From assembly GCA_903847975.1 (NCBI GenBank), contig CAINFC010000252.1:124001-188000 (forward strand): a stretch of DNA of 64,000 nucleotides, written 5' to 3'. The notes beneath the pieces are model-generated. The model ran no database searches and was not told the origin of the DNA. It worked only from the letters and a program-made list of their open reading frames with translations. Position 1 is the stretch's first letter. The number at the start of each line of letters is the position of its first letter. The stretch is from an uncultured Acidobacteriota bacterium (lineage in GTDB: Bacteria > Acidobacteriota > UBA6911 > CAINFC01). Shown here one piece after another: positions 18,790 through 28,283 of the stretch. Both the position numbers and the translations under genes were made by a program.

Positions 18790-19569
18790 TCATGCGCCTT
18801 CGACCGGCACGATCGGATAGGCGCGGGAAGGCCAGTCCAACATTCCCTGAAGCTTCGGATAATAATAGCTGCGAAAAGCAGGGCCGGGTCGCAAAGCCTC
18901 CAGCTGCTTCCCCAGGGGGTGGTTGCCGAACTGAATCTCGATCGACGTCGGCGTCTTGACCGCCCCCATCAAGCCCTGCGTGGAAGCCCTGGCCTTCAGG
19001 CCCCACTCGTTCTTGCGATTCAGCAGGGGGTACTTTCTTCTTTGAAATCGCTGCAGGGCAGGTTTTTGGAGCGAAATGCGGACAATCGACTGCCCTTTGC
19101 AGGCCAGGCGGCCGACGCGGTAGAAATCATAATCCTCGAAATCGATATCGGCCAGAAAAAGAGGAGAACCCCAGATTTCGGAGCAGGCCCGGGCTGCAAA
19201 CTCCATCGTCGTAGGCATTTGGTAAATAAAGGCGGAGAGATTGGAAAACCAGTCCGGAAAATAGAAGGGAAGCAGCGGCAGGTTCCGGCTCGGTTTCCAG
19301 AGACAGGGAATAAAAATCGCCGCCAGATTATAAGCCCCTATACTGGTTTTTTTGAATTCCAGGAAAGCGATCCCCAACAGGGCGATCTGGGGTCGAATCA
19401 ACAAGGGCTGCCAGTCGACGGCAGGAAGAAGAGGAGCAAGGCCGGCCACCGGCACCGGAAAAAGGCTGGCCATGGCTTCTGCGTCATGATATTCCAAGGG
19501 AAGCTGCAGTTCGCCGACCGAAGTTCGGACTTTGCTGCAATGCTTTTCCTGAAAAAAAGTTTCGTTCAT
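18790..19569 (-). CDS. Acetoacetate decarboxylase-like protein
   Basis: The 259-residue soluble protein resembles the acetoacetate decarboxylase superfamily: an N-terminal half with GIAFLEFKKTSIGAYN, then FIYQMPTTMEFAARACSEIWGSPLFLADIDF. The fold's usual Schiff-base Lys region is not clear, so decarboxylase activity should not be assumed. Members of this superfamily include enol-lactone hydrolases and proteins of unknown function. An in-frame TTG at 19608 could extend it by 13 residues. I prefer the ATG at 19569. It is the first gene of a minus-strand run continuing with the OPT transporter. The 263 bases upstream (19570-19832) hold no gene I can support. Confidence 0.5.
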   Translation of the reverse strand: MNETFFQEKHCSKVRTSVGELQLPLEYHDAEAMASLFPVPVAGLAPLLPAVDWQPLLIRPQIALLGIAFLEFKKTSIGAYNLAAIFIPCLWKPSRNLPLLPFYFPDWFSNLSAFIYQMPTTMEFAARACSEIWGSPLFLADIDFEDYDFYRVGRLACKGQSIVRISLQKPALQRFQRRKYPLLNRKNEWGLKARASTQGLMGAVKTPTSIEIQFGNHPLGKQLEALRPGPAFRSYYYPKLQGMLDWPSRAYPIVPVEGA

Positions 19570-19832
19570 TGGAATATCCCCGGGAACAGACTTATCCGCT
19601 CCTTGCAATCAAAGGATATTTTACCGCTAAAATCAAGAGAAAGGAGAGATTTCCTCTTTCCACTTTCTTTCCGGACCTTCCCTCCCACCCGCAGGGTCGC
19701 GGGGCCCTCGCTCATGTTCCGGCCGCTATCCCCGCAATGGCCGCCGATGCAGAGGAAAAGACCAACCTTTTCTTCACCGGCTGTGGGCGGAACGGGAGAG
19801 CCGGTCGAAACGGCAAGGGGCAGATCGGGTCT

Positions 19833-21068
19833 CTACTCGTAGCGCAGGCATTCGATCGGATCCACATTGGAAGCCTGGATCGCCGGGTACAAGCCGAACA
19901 CCAGCCCAACCATGGAACTTACTCCGAAGCTGACAATGACGCTGGCGGAGGTAATAATCGTATTCCACCCGGAAAAGATGGCCACCATCTGGGATATCGT
20001 GTAGCCGGTGGCGATTCCGATTAGACCGCCGATCAGGCTGATGGCCAGGGACTCCACCATGAACTGCAGGCGGATATCCCGCTTGCGGGCTCCGATGGCC
20101 CGTCGCAGGCCGATTTCCGTGGTTCTCTCCAGGACGGAAGCCAGCATGATATTCATGATGCCAATCCCTCCGACCAGGAGTGAAATGCTGGCGATAGCAC
20201 CCATGACGATGTTAAAAATCCGCTGTGTTTTCTGATTCTGGTCCAGGAGCTGCTCCGGAACCACCAGCGAAAAATCATCGACATAGCGGTGCATGGCAGC
20301 CATCAGATTGGAGACCGTGGCCGATTGCTCCCGCAGATCGGCGTTGGGAGCCACCTGCAGAATGATCTCGTTCAGCTCGTCCTCCAGGGTGTCCACTTCG
20401 AACTTTTTAATCGCCGTGGTGATGGGTACGTAAATATCGTTGTTGGGATTCTGAACCTTGACCCCTTCAAACTCCTGCTTTTCGATATTGGCGTCCGCCA
20501 GCACCCCGATCACCTTGAACCACTGGTCGTTGATCTTGACCCGCTTGTCGATGGCCTCCCCGAATCCAAAGAGCTTCTGGCGGGCGCTCATGCCCAGAAC
20601 GCAGACCTGACTGGCACTCAGCTCATCAAAAGGAAGAAAAAAGGCGCCCTGGATGAGCTTCAGATTCATAATCCGATAATAAGGGGCGCTGACTCCCAGG
20701 ATGCGGGAATCGCTGCGCGAGGTTTCCGACAAAACCTGATACGCCTTCACCACGCGTTTGGCAGAGGTCAGAGGCTGGGGATTCAGGACCGACTGAAGGG
20801 CTTCCAGATCGCGCAGCGTAAGGCCCAGGGACTCGGTTCGGATCTGCTGCAGCTCGGCGGTTTTAAACTCCCTGGCCTGAATAATGATATTGCGAATGCC
20901 CAGATTTTCAATGATCTTCAGGCTCTGCTCTTCCGCGCCTGCTCCGATGGACAGCATGGCAATCACGGCTCCTACCCCGAAAATCATGCCCAGCATGGTA
21001 AGCAGAGAGCGGAGTTTACGACGGATGAGGTTGCTGAAGGCAACACGCAGGCTTTCGGTTAAAAACAT
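19833..21068 (-). CDS. MacB/FtsX-type ABC transporter permease
   Basis: The 411-residue protein has the MacB permease layout: one N-terminal transmembrane helix (LRSLLTMLGMIFGVGAVIAM), a periplasmic MacB-PCD domain (about 45-270) and three C-terminal helices with the family motif LERTTEIGLRRAIGARKRDI. No ATPase domain is fused. It is the last gene of a five-gene minus-strand block with three HlyD-type adaptors, so it is probably the inner-membrane part of a MacAB-like export system. A GAGG lies about 9 bases before the ATG. No gene for an ABC ATPase is present in the window. Confidence 0.92.
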   Translation of the reverse strand: MFLTESLRVAFSNLIRRKLRSLLTMLGMIFGVGAVIAMLSIGAGAEEQSLKIIENLGIRNIIIQAREFKTAELQQIRTESLGLTLRDLEALQSVLNPQPLTSAKRVVKAYQVLSETSRSDSRILGVSAPYYRIMNLKLIQGAFFLPFDELSASQVCVLGMSARQKLFGFGEAIDKRVKINDQWFKVIGVLADANIEKQEFEGVKVQNPNNDIYVPITTAIKKFEVDTLEDELNEIILQVAPNADLREQSATVSNLMAAMHRYVDDFSLVVPEQLLDQNQKTQRIFNIVMGAIASISLLVGGIGIMNIMLASVLERTTEIGLRRAIGARKRDIRLQFMVESLAISLIGGLIGIATGYTISQMVAIFSGWNTIITSASVIVSFGVSSMVGLVFGLYPAIQASNVDPIECLRYE

Positions 21069-21146
21069 TAAGAAGTCCTCTTATGAATTGGAACTGGGAA
21101 CGGAATCTGGAACGATTCTCGAGCGGCCGCGCAGGAAAAAGACCCT

Positions 21147-22532
21147 TCAGTGCATCCGGACCATGACGCGCGGCCCTCCGCCCATACCCTGCTGCATCGC
21201 TCCCTTGGAGAAATCGGGAAGCTTCACTTTGTGCGCCTCAAACGGGTTGCGCATCGCCAGGACTTCATTTTCCTGAAGCCCGCTCAGCACCGCGGTCTGG
21301 CCGTGATTTCGGTCCCCGATTTTCACTTCCCGGGCCTCGAAATCCTTCCCCTTGCGGACAAAAACCTGGGACTTCCCATCCTTGGTTTCCACGGCGCTGT
21401 TGGGCACCACATAAACCGAATCGTATTGGTTGGTGATTACCTCGGCTTTCAATGCCATCCCCGGCCTGATTTTCTTGAGGTCTTCCATGTCGGTTTTCAC
21501 CAGAACGAGGCACTCAAAATACTTCAGGGGGGAATTGCGTTCCAAAGGTTGCGCCAGAGCCGCTACCTGCTGGATGTTTCCACCGAAAACCCGGGAAGGT
21601 ATGGCATCCATATGAATATCGACCGGAAGGTCTTTCTTAAGGCCGGCCGCATCCACTTCCAGAATCCAAAGCCGGGCCTGCAGGGAGCTGAGATCCACGA
21701 TTTCCACCAGAACCTGACCCGGCCAGGTGGAATCGCCGACCTGAGGGTCCCGGCGCATGTCCCGGCGGTACAGAGCCAGGCCTGCTTTGGGAGACTTCAA
21801 TTCCAGGGAGTTCAGGGTGTTCTTGGCAATTTCGATCTCGTTGACGGACTTGTTTTTGTCGATGGCCAGAATCTGCATGTCCGCCCGCGCGGTTCGGCGG
21901 CTGACCTTCTGCTTGGAGGAGATAAAGGACATTTTTTCTTTCGCCACCCCGGCATTGATCTTGGCTTCGATGATTTCCCACTTGGAAAAAATATCCTCAT
22001 CCTGGGGCATGGAATTGATGGCAAAGTCGTATTCCGACTGGGCGTCCTTCTGATCCAGCGACATAATGACTTCATTGGTCTTTACGGTCCCTTCCTGGAG
22101 ACCGATTTTCTTGCCGGTAGACTCCAGGATCGCCTGCTCCCGCTCCAAATTCAGCTGGGCATCGGTGCTGTCAAAGCGGACCAGGACCGTACCTTCCTGA
22201 ACGAAGGCTCCTTCCGGAATCAGCCAGGCAACCTTGAGGCCCCCGTTCTGAACCCGCGGAGTGGGGACCGGTACCGTTTCCAGACCGATAATCTCCCCGA
22301 TGGCCGGAAGTTTCAAGGTGAAGGGAACCTTTTTGGCTGTAACCGTCGGTATGGGGTCCGGAGTTTGCATGGAGAAAAGCGTGGAAGTCGCTTCCACTAC
22401 CCGCGTTCGAAAAGTGGTAGCCCCGACTCCGATCAGGGTGGCGATAAGGGCAATGCCCAGGACCCAGCGGATCACCCGCACATTTGCAGAGCGTTTCGCG
22501 CCTGGGGCTTTCTTCCGTTCCATTTCTTTCAT
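21147..22532 (-). CDS. HlyD/MacA-type periplasmic adaptor (third of three)
   Basis: The 461-residue protein has one N-terminal membrane helix (about residues 24-45). Then come a biotinyl-lipoyl hairpin half (GLKVAWLIPEGAFVQEGTVLVRFDS), a coiled-coil region (about 115-220), the returning lipoyl half, and a beta-barrel/membrane-proximal tail (VYVVPNSAVETKDGKSQVFVRKG). It would link an inner-membrane permease to an outer-membrane factor. It lies 78 bases before the permease gene. It is similar in layout to, but clearly diverged from, the two preceding adaptors. Substrate unknown. Confidence 0.88.
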   Translation of the reverse strand: MKEMERKKAPGAKRSANVRVIRWVLGIALIATLIGVGATTFRTRVVEATSTLFSMQTPDPIPTVTAKKVPFTLKLPAIGEIIGLETVPVPTPRVQNGGLKVAWLIPEGAFVQEGTVLVRFDSTDAQLNLEREQAILESTGKKIGLQEGTVKTNEVIMSLDQKDAQSEYDFAINSMPQDEDIFSKWEIIEAKINAGVAKEKMSFISSKQKVSRRTARADMQILAIDKNKSVNEIEIAKNTLNSLELKSPKAGLALYRRDMRRDPQVGDSTWPGQVLVEIVDLSSLQARLWILEVDAAGLKKDLPVDIHMDAIPSRVFGGNIQQVAALAQPLERNSPLKYFECLVLVKTDMEDLKKIRPGMALKAEVITNQYDSVYVVPNSAVETKDGKSQVFVRKGKDFEAREVKIGDRNHGQTAVLSGLQENEVLAMRNPFEAHKVKLPDFSKGAMQQGMGGGPRVMVRMH

Positions 22533-22603
22533 AATAGTTACCGGTAAAGTATCGAATTAATGATCTCTGTTCACATACCGACATCCGGCCGGACCGGGTA
22601 TCG

Positions 22604-23869
22604 TCAGCCTTTTGCGACCCAGGAGGGCTTGCTGCGAATTGTCTCCCCCGCCTGCACGCCGGAAGAAATCACTGCGTTCATCGCATCGCTATACTCGATC
22701 TGGATCTCGCGAAACTCCGTTTTCTTCTTATCCGAGCCGAGCACCTGCACATAAGAGCGGCCTTCCCTTCCCAAAATGGCCGTCAGGGGAATGGCAATCA
22801 CTCCTTTATGCATGTTGACCTGGATCTGTGCCTTGGTGCTCATCCCGGGCCGGACCTGCTTATTGACATCCATATTTTTAAGCTTGATCAGAAGTTCCGC
22901 AACCTTTTGGGGCCGGTCATAGGAAGCCTGCTTGAGAATGTCGCTGACAGTGGAGACCTCTCCGTCCAGGATCAGGCCGGGCACGGCATCCACCTGCACC
23001 TTGGTCATCATGCCGGTGCTCACCTTGCTGGCGTCCACTTCGTCAATCATTGCCTTGACTTGCAGGGTTTTCATATCCGGCAAATCGATCACCGTGTCCA
23101 TTATGAAGACATCCGACCCGACTTTACGGGGCTCGCCATTCCAGTCACGCCTGAAAATAACCATGCCGGAAACAGGGGCCCGCACCACCATGGAATCCAT
23201 GGCGTCCTGGGAGCGGTCGATGTGCTCCTTATAGTTGTTCTCGTTGGAGCGGGACAACTGCAGGTTCAGGCGCCCGGCTTCCTCCGAAGCAGCTATTTTC
23301 TCCTGAAGCAACTGGTACTTTTTGCGGGCCATATCACGGTTCAGGCGTGTTTCTTCCACCTGGATTCGCGATTCCAGCTCCATCTGCTGGCTCAGCTTGT
23401 TCTCCAGCTTGTCCAGGTCCGCCTTGGCCTGCTCCAGCTGAAGTCTCATCTGGCCCATTTGCACTTCGAACTCGGAGCGCTTCTTCTGGTACTCCTGCTG
23501 TACTCTCTGGTAGTTGGCAGTCTGGACCCGCAGCGTCCGGTCGATTTCGGAGGCGTCGAACTCCACCAGAAAGTCGCCTTCGTTCACCTCCGTTCCTTCA
23601 TCCACGATTCGGGAAATCCGGAACCTGTGAACCTGACGAACTTTAGGAGGGGTGATACTTACGTTCCGCTCGGCCTGAAGAATCCCGGAAGCCATGACCA
23701 ATACAGGATAGTCCACCTTTTCCAGCGAGATGAGATCCTTCGCTCCCAGAGAGGGACCTGTCTGCGCGGTCGTTTCGCTGCAGCCGGAAGTAAGCAAACC
23801 GGCACCTGCGACCGCCAGGAGAAAAAGCAGGCAAAGTATTTTTCTATAAAATGAATTACAAGAAAGCAT
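22604..23869 (-). CDS. HlyD-type adaptor lipoprotein (second of three)
   Basis: The 421-residue protein has a lipoprotein-like signal (hydrophobic segment ending LLTSGC, acylation Cys near residue 30). It continues with a lipoyl half-motif (VDEGTEVNEGDFLVEFDASEIDRTL), a long coiled coil (about 110-215, rich in Q, E, K and L) and the second lipoyl/barrel part (RPGMSTKAQIQVNMHKGVIAIPLTAI). This is the classic layout of a MacA/HlyD adaptor. It stands 71 bases upstream of the third adaptor and 39 bases after the first. Confidence 0.88.
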   Translation of the reverse strand: MLSCNSFYRKILCLLFLLAVAGAGLLTSGCSETTAQTGPSLGAKDLISLEKVDYPVLVMASGILQAERNVSITPPKVRQVHRFRISRIVDEGTEVNEGDFLVEFDASEIDRTLRVQTANYQRVQQEYQKKRSEFEVQMGQMRLQLEQAKADLDKLENKLSQQMELESRIQVEETRLNRDMARKKYQLLQEKIAASEEAGRLNLQLSRSNENNYKEHIDRSQDAMDSMVVRAPVSGMVIFRRDWNGEPRKVGSDVFIMDTVIDLPDMKTLQVKAMIDEVDASKVSTGMMTKVQVDAVPGLILDGEVSTVSDILKQASYDRPQKVAELLIKLKNMDVNKQVRPGMSTKAQIQVNMHKGVIAIPLTAILGREGRSYVQVLGSDKKKTEFREIQIEYSDAMNAVISSGVQAGETIRSKPSWVAKG

Positions 23870-23908
23870 GTTGGAATCCCCGACCAGTCAAAATTTACGA
23901 AGAAATGA

Positions 23909-25147
23909 CTAATTTAAGGAAATAATATCGCCCACCGTAAGACCCTCCAAAACTTCAACCATCTGGGCTGTGGCTTCCCCGGTCCGGATAGGCACCACCG
24001 TCGCATTTTTTTCATCGGTCGCTCCGCCCGATTTACGGACGGAGTAGCTGCCACGCTGGTCCACGAAGACAAATTCACGCGGTATGGCCAGAACCTGCTC
24101 GCGGATCGAAACGGGGATTTCCACACGTGCGGTCATGCCGGGTTTCATAATCGAAGTGTCGCCTCCCAGGAATCGGATGGCCACCTTGAAAACCTTATGC
24201 TTGGAAGCAAAGCTCTTCCGGACCGCAATGCTGGAAACAGACTCCACCGTGCCGTTCCACGCTCTGCCGGTCAAAGCATCCACGGTAACTACGGCAGGCA
24301 AGCCGGCAAGAACCTGCTTTATTTCCATATCATATACATCGCAAACCACCTGCATTTCCGAAAGGTCGGGAAGGCTGACCACCGTCTGCCCGGGGAACAG
24401 GGAGTCCCCGATCTGCACCTTGCGGTTATTCATCCAGTTGTCGCCGTATATGACGAGGCCGTCCTGTGGAGCAGCAATGGTCATCTTGTCGATATCGTTC
24501 TGCAGCCGCTCCAGTTCGATCCCGGCTTTTGTGACTTCGAGTTCAGAGATCGAAATTTGAATATCGCGGCTTTTCTTGAAGTTGTCCATCTGCTGCTGGG
24601 CTTTTTCCAGGGCGAGTTTACCCTGCTCCAGATTCAGCTGATACCGCTGGTAGGTATTGGCTGGCAGCAGCTCCTTTTCAATTCCGGAGTAAAGCTTGGC
24701 CACGCTTACGGCCGTTTTCGCTGCTTCCAGCGCGGTTTGAAGGTCTGCCTGCTGGGCGCGTAAGTCCGCCTTGGTCATTTCCAGCCGGATTTTTGCTTCA
24801 TCCAGGGTCCGTTGCCGTTCCAGCTGGTTGGTCAAAAGATCGGAGGTATCGAATTCCACCAGCCTTTCTCCCTTTTTAACTGCCGAGCCTTCCGTGGGCA
24901 GATAGGATACTGTACCGCCGAACCGCTCCCGGCCGCGGGGAGATACTATTTCCACCGAACGTTTTGCTTTTACCTCGCCCGTAAAAATCAAGGTACTTTT
25001 CAGAGGTACCGTCTTTACCTCGTAAGTACGAGCTACCGTCCCGTTTTTTGCGGTGGATTGCGCCGAAACAGAAGGACAAAAAAGCAGCAAACCGAGGCCC
25101 AACGCACCGGCCTGCAAATAAATAAAGGAACGTTTTAATACCTTCAT
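23909..25147 (-). CDS. HlyD-type adaptor (first of three)
   Basis: The 412-residue protein starts with a signal segment (MKVLKRSFIYL to SVSAQS). It has a lipoyl half (YLPTEGSAVKKGERLVEFDTSDL), a coiled-coil hairpin (about 95-205) and the second half with the barrel (MKPGMTARVEIPVSIREQVLAIPREFVF). I chose the ATG at 25147 because the signal peptide begins there; an in-frame extension to 25228 overlaps the upstream gene. It is the second gene of the block, 29 bases after the peptidase-MA-like gene. The three adaptors are not near-identical copies. Confidence 0.87.
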   Translation of the reverse strand: MKVLKRSFIYLQAGALGLGLLLFCPSVSAQSTAKNGTVARTYEVKTVPLKSTLIFTGEVKAKRSVEIVSPRGRERFGGTVSYLPTEGSAVKKGERLVEFDTSDLLTNQLERQRTLDEAKIRLEMTKADLRAQQADLQTALEAAKTAVSVAKLYSGIEKELLPANTYQRYQLNLEQGKLALEKAQQQMDNFKKSRDIQISISELEVTKAGIELERLQNDIDKMTIAAPQDGLVIYGDNWMNNRKVQIGDSLFPGQTVVSLPDLSEMQVVCDVYDMEIKQVLAGLPAVVTVDALTGRAWNGTVESVSSIAVRKSFASKHKVFKVAIRFLGGDTSIMKPGMTARVEIPVSIREQVLAIPREFVFVDQRGSYSVRKSGGATDEKNATVVPIRTGEATAQMVEVLEGLTVGDIISLN

Positions 25148-25176
25148 AACCGCTACAAATAGATAATAAAATCGGA

Positions 25177-26391
25177 TTACATCATCCGGAAGGGACCGCC
25201 TTCCGGTGCTTTTTGCGTCTTGACCCACTCCAGCCAGCTTTTTTCGATCTCCGATAAGGGCTTGCCGAAAAAGCCGGACTGCTCCAGAACCGGACCCACA
25301 TCCTTCCCCTCGCGCGAAAGGTTGATGAGGGTTTTCATTTTTTCGACCCCCAAAACCTCGGTAAAATAAGCAAATACCAGCGTGGCCTGGTTGTCAAAAT
25401 TCATCTTGTCGATCATTTCCTGGGGCATCTGCATTCGACCGCCGCCACGACCGCCTCCGGCGCCACCACCGTCGGGTCCTCCTCCGGTGAAGACTCGCAC
25501 CTGAGTTCCCGCCCCGCCGGAAGAAGCCATTCCAGCCGGGGGCGAACCGCTCGCACTCCCGCCGGAAGCCCCACCGCTGCCACGATTTCCCTGCATGACC
25601 ATCATGCCCCCGCCGCCACCGGAGCCGGAAGAGGCGGAAGGTGCGACAAATGGCTCATTCATCTGCAGGAGGTCCTCCAGAGGATACACCTCTTCTATAC
25701 GCTGCTTGACCCAGCCGACAGAATTAAGCTGGCTGCCGGAAACATAGTTGGAAAGGCCCATATCGAGCCAGTCGCTGAGCGGCGAACGGGAAAGATCTTC
25801 AATTCGGGAGCTGCGAAATACCTTATCGGGCTGAAAGAGAACGCTTACCGCCGCCAGGCTGGTCCGGCTTACCACCCGGGACGCCTGCCGGGCCAGGTTC
25901 CGTTCGTTTTCTTTCGGATCCGAGCTGTTCATGCGCGACAGGACTTCATCGGGAACCGGCATTCCCTGCGCCGCAAATCTTGCCTTGATCATCTCCAGTC
26001 TCTGCTGGCGCGTGGCCTCCGGAGTGAGCTCCGTAAGAACCCAGCGGTAACCAAGGCGAATGTATTTCTCATCCGAGACCGAGTCCTTTTCCGCAGCGGA
26101 ATTACAGAGAATAAACGCACCCTTCGGCAGATCCTCTCCGATCAGACTTTTCAGCCTCCCCACACCTTCCGAAAGCGGTTTGATAAAGGGAGTCAAAATC
26201 TCCCGGCTGGAGGCGAACATATCCACGCCCGGAACCAGGCCTGAAAATAAGGAAAGTGATTTCTGAACCGGCGCAACCGCCGCCTTGGGCGCAGCCGGAG
26301 CAGGGGGCTGCGGATTTTGAGCGGCAGCCGAAGAGGGTATCCGTAACCCCGTAGCAACAAGAAACACCAAAAAAATGGACATTCGTTTCAT
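25177..26391 (-). CDS. Secreted degenerate peptidase-MA-like protein with Gly/Ser-rich insert
   Basis: The 404-residue protein has a signal peptide (MKRMSIFLVFLVATGL to AAAQ). The C-terminal part resembles the end of peptidase-MA (gluzincin) proteins: a WLDMGLSNYVSGS segment where active members have W-L-N-E-G-L-A-E-Y. A terminal helix set follows, ending GKPLSEIEKSWLEWVKT. No HExxH zinc motif is present, so it is probably not an active metalloprotease. Between the two parts lies an insert of about 75 residues dominated by Gly, Ser, Ala and Met. It heads the adaptor/permease block. GAAGAAATT precedes the chosen ATG; a start at 26457 is possible but would add a poor leader. Function unknown. 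Confidence 0.6.
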   Translation of the reverse strand: MKRMSIFLVFLVATGLRIPSSAAAQNPQPPAPAAPKAAVAPVQKSLSLFSGLVPGVDMFASSREILTPFIKPLSEGVGRLKSLIGEDLPKGAFILCNSAAEKDSVSDEKYIRLGYRWVLTELTPEATRQQRLEMIKARFAAQGMPVPDEVLSRMNSSDPKENERNLARQASRVVSRTSLAAVSVLFQPDKVFRSSRIEDLSRSPLSDWLDMGLSNYVSGSQLNSVGWVKQRIEEVYPLEDLLQMNEPFVAPSASSGSGGGGGMMVMQGNRGSGGASGGSASGSPPAGMASSGGAGTQVRVFTGGGPDGGGAGGGRGGGRMQMPQEMIDKMNFDNQATLVFAYFTEVLGVEKMKTLINLSREGKDVGPVLEQSGFFGKPLSEIEKSWLEWVKTQKAPEGGPFRMM

Positions 26392-26738
26392 AATTTCTTC
26401 TTTTGTCTCCGAACCCATTACATTAAGATTTACGCCGGCCCCATCTGTTGGTTTCAAAATAATTCCCGGTCACCCGGTGCGAAGAGACGGGACCCATAGC
26501 TTACCTCGTCCCCGTTCTTTTATCCAGACAAACTGTAGAACCACAGCCAATTAATAAAACTAATAAAATAATAAACAAACAAGGAAACCACTCAGCAGAT
26601 CCGAATCAAGCCATCGGCAGGATTTAGAAAACTAATATATTAATATTATATAAAAAGAAAAGCGGAAAGAAACATCCCCGCGGTTTTTCCCCTTACGATA
26701 AAATATGTCTTCATGTTTCAGCAAAAAGAGCGATTCGC
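26392..26738. other. AT-rich divergent intergenic region
   Basis: These 347 bases separate the export block (minus) from malQ (plus) and should hold both promoters. The stretch 26540-26660 is markedly AT-rich and contains a short palindrome, AATATATTAATATTATATA, near 26633-26651. A TAAAAT at about 26698 could be a -10 box for malQ, but its -35 is poor. No gene or structured RNA is evident. Confidence 0.5.
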
Positions 26739-28268
26739 ATGAAAATGATCCGAAGCAGCGGTATCCTGGCCCACGTCACTTCACTACCCAGCCGGTTCGG
26801 CATCGGTGGCACCGGCACCGAGAGCTACCGATTTATCGACTTTCTTGCCTCCGGAAAGCAGAAGCTCTGGCAGATTCTCCCTCTCGGGCCCACCGGATTC
26901 GGAGATTCTCCCTACCAGAGCTTTTCTGCCTTTGCAGGCAATCCCTTGCTGATCTGCCCGGAAAAGCTGGTGGAAGAAGGCTACCTCAATGATTGCGATC
27001 TTCTTCCTCTTCCGGACTTCTCTCCGGACCGGGTGGATTTCGCGATGGTTTTACCCTGGAAAATGGCCCTTTTCCGAAAGGCGGCCAAGCGGTTTCAATC
27101 CCTGGCAACGGAGCAGCAGCAGGCAGCTTACGCGTCCTATTGCGAATCCAATGCTTTCTGGCTGGAGGACTACGCTCTTTTCATGTCCCTCAAAAGGGTT
27201 TTTGGCGGGCGGCAGTGGGCCCTCTGGGAAAAAAATATTTCCCGGAGGAAACCGGAAGCCCTGGAGGACTGGACAAAACGACTCGACGGAGAGATCCGCT
27301 TACACCGGTTCATTCAATTCGAATTTTCACGCCAGTGGAAACTTCTCCGGCAATATGCCTTGGATCAGGAGGTGGAGCTGTTCGGCGATATCCCTATTTT
27401 TGTCGCCGCGGACAGTTCCGATGTATGGGCTCATCCGGAACTTTTCCACCTGGATGAATCCGGCAACCCTACGGTTGTCGCCGGAGTGCCTCCCGATTAC
27501 TTCAGTGAAACCGGACAACTCTGGGGCAACCCCCTTTATCACTGGGACGAAGTCAGGAAAACAGGCTATCACTGGTGGATTCAGCGGATTCGCAAAGCAC
27601 TTGAGTTAGTCGATTATATTCGTATAGACCATTTTCGCGGCTTTGAAGCGTATTGGGAAATCCCCGCGGAAGAAAAAACCGCGGTGAACGGCCGATGGGT
27701 TCAGGGGCCGGGGTCGGAGCTTTTTGATTATGCCCAGCGTGCCTTGGGCGATTTGCCGATTGTCGCCGAAAACCTCGGCCTGATCACCCCGGAGGTAGAA
27801 AAACTGTTGCAGAAGTGCGGTTTTCCCGGTATGGCCGTGCTTCAATTTGCTTTTGCGGGAGCCGATCCGCTCTGTTCTCACCTGCCGCACAACTTCAGCC
27901 GGAAGCTGGTCGCCTACACCGGCACCCACGATAACGATACAACCCAGGGATGGTGGCAAAGCCTGCATCAGGAGGATCTACGCCGGCCGTCGAAAGATCA
28001 GACCCGGGAAATGGAATTTCTTTGCCGTTATCTGGCCTGTCAGCCGGCAGGGGACATCCATTCGATTCTGATCCGCGCCGTGGAGTCTTCCGTTGCCGAC
28101 TGGGCCATCCTCCCTTTGCAGGATATCCTCGGCCTGGGCGCCGAGGCACGGATGAACCAGCCGGCCACATCGAGCGGCAACTGGAAATGGCGGGCAAGAC
28201 AGGAGCAGCTTTCCGACGATGTTGCCGAAAGGCTGAAAAGTATTACTTTATTGTACGGGCGAAGCTGA
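26739..28268 (+). CDS. malQ: 4-alpha-glucanotransferase (amylomaltase, GH77)
   Basis: MalQ disproportionates maltodextrins, releasing glucose and making longer chains from starch or glycogen. The 509-residue protein covers the whole GH77 fold: N-terminal SGILAHVTSLPSRFGIGGTG and WQILPLGPTGFGDSPYQS. It has the catalytic nucleophile Asp in YIRIDHFRGFEAYWEIP, the acid/base Glu in PIVAENLGLITPEV and the third Asp in YTGTHDNDTTQGWW. It is the first of two plus-strand genes lying between two minus-strand export blocks. Confidence 0.96.
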   Translation: MKMIRSSGILAHVTSLPSRFGIGGTGTESYRFIDFLASGKQKLWQILPLGPTGFGDSPYQSFSAFAGNPLLICPEKLVEEGYLNDCDLLPLPDFSPDRVDFAMVLPWKMALFRKAAKRFQSLATEQQQAAYASYCESNAFWLEDYALFMSLKRVFGGRQWALWEKNISRRKPEALEDWTKRLDGEIRLHRFIQFEFSRQWKLLRQYALDQEVELFGDIPIFVAADSSDVWAHPELFHLDESGNPTVVAGVPPDYFSETGQLWGNPLYHWDEVRKTGYHWWIQRIRKALELVDYIRIDHFRGFEAYWEIPAEEKTAVNGRWVQGPGSELFDYAQRALGDLPIVAENLGLITPEVEKLLQKCGFPGMAVLQFAFAGADPLCSHLPHNFSRKLVAYTGTHDNDTTQGWWQSLHQEDLRRPSKDQTREMEFLCRYLACQPAGDIHSILIRAVESSVADWAILPLQDILGLGAEARMNQPATSSGNWKWRARQEQLSDDVAERLKSITLLYGRS

Positions 28269-28283
28269 AGGGGCGGAGAACTC

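Noticed and set aside
21150-22547. 465-codon plus-strand frame opposite the third adaptor
   Set aside because: Composition (Gln, Gly, Leu, His, Arg rich, no motif) is typical of an antisense shadow of the adaptor gene.
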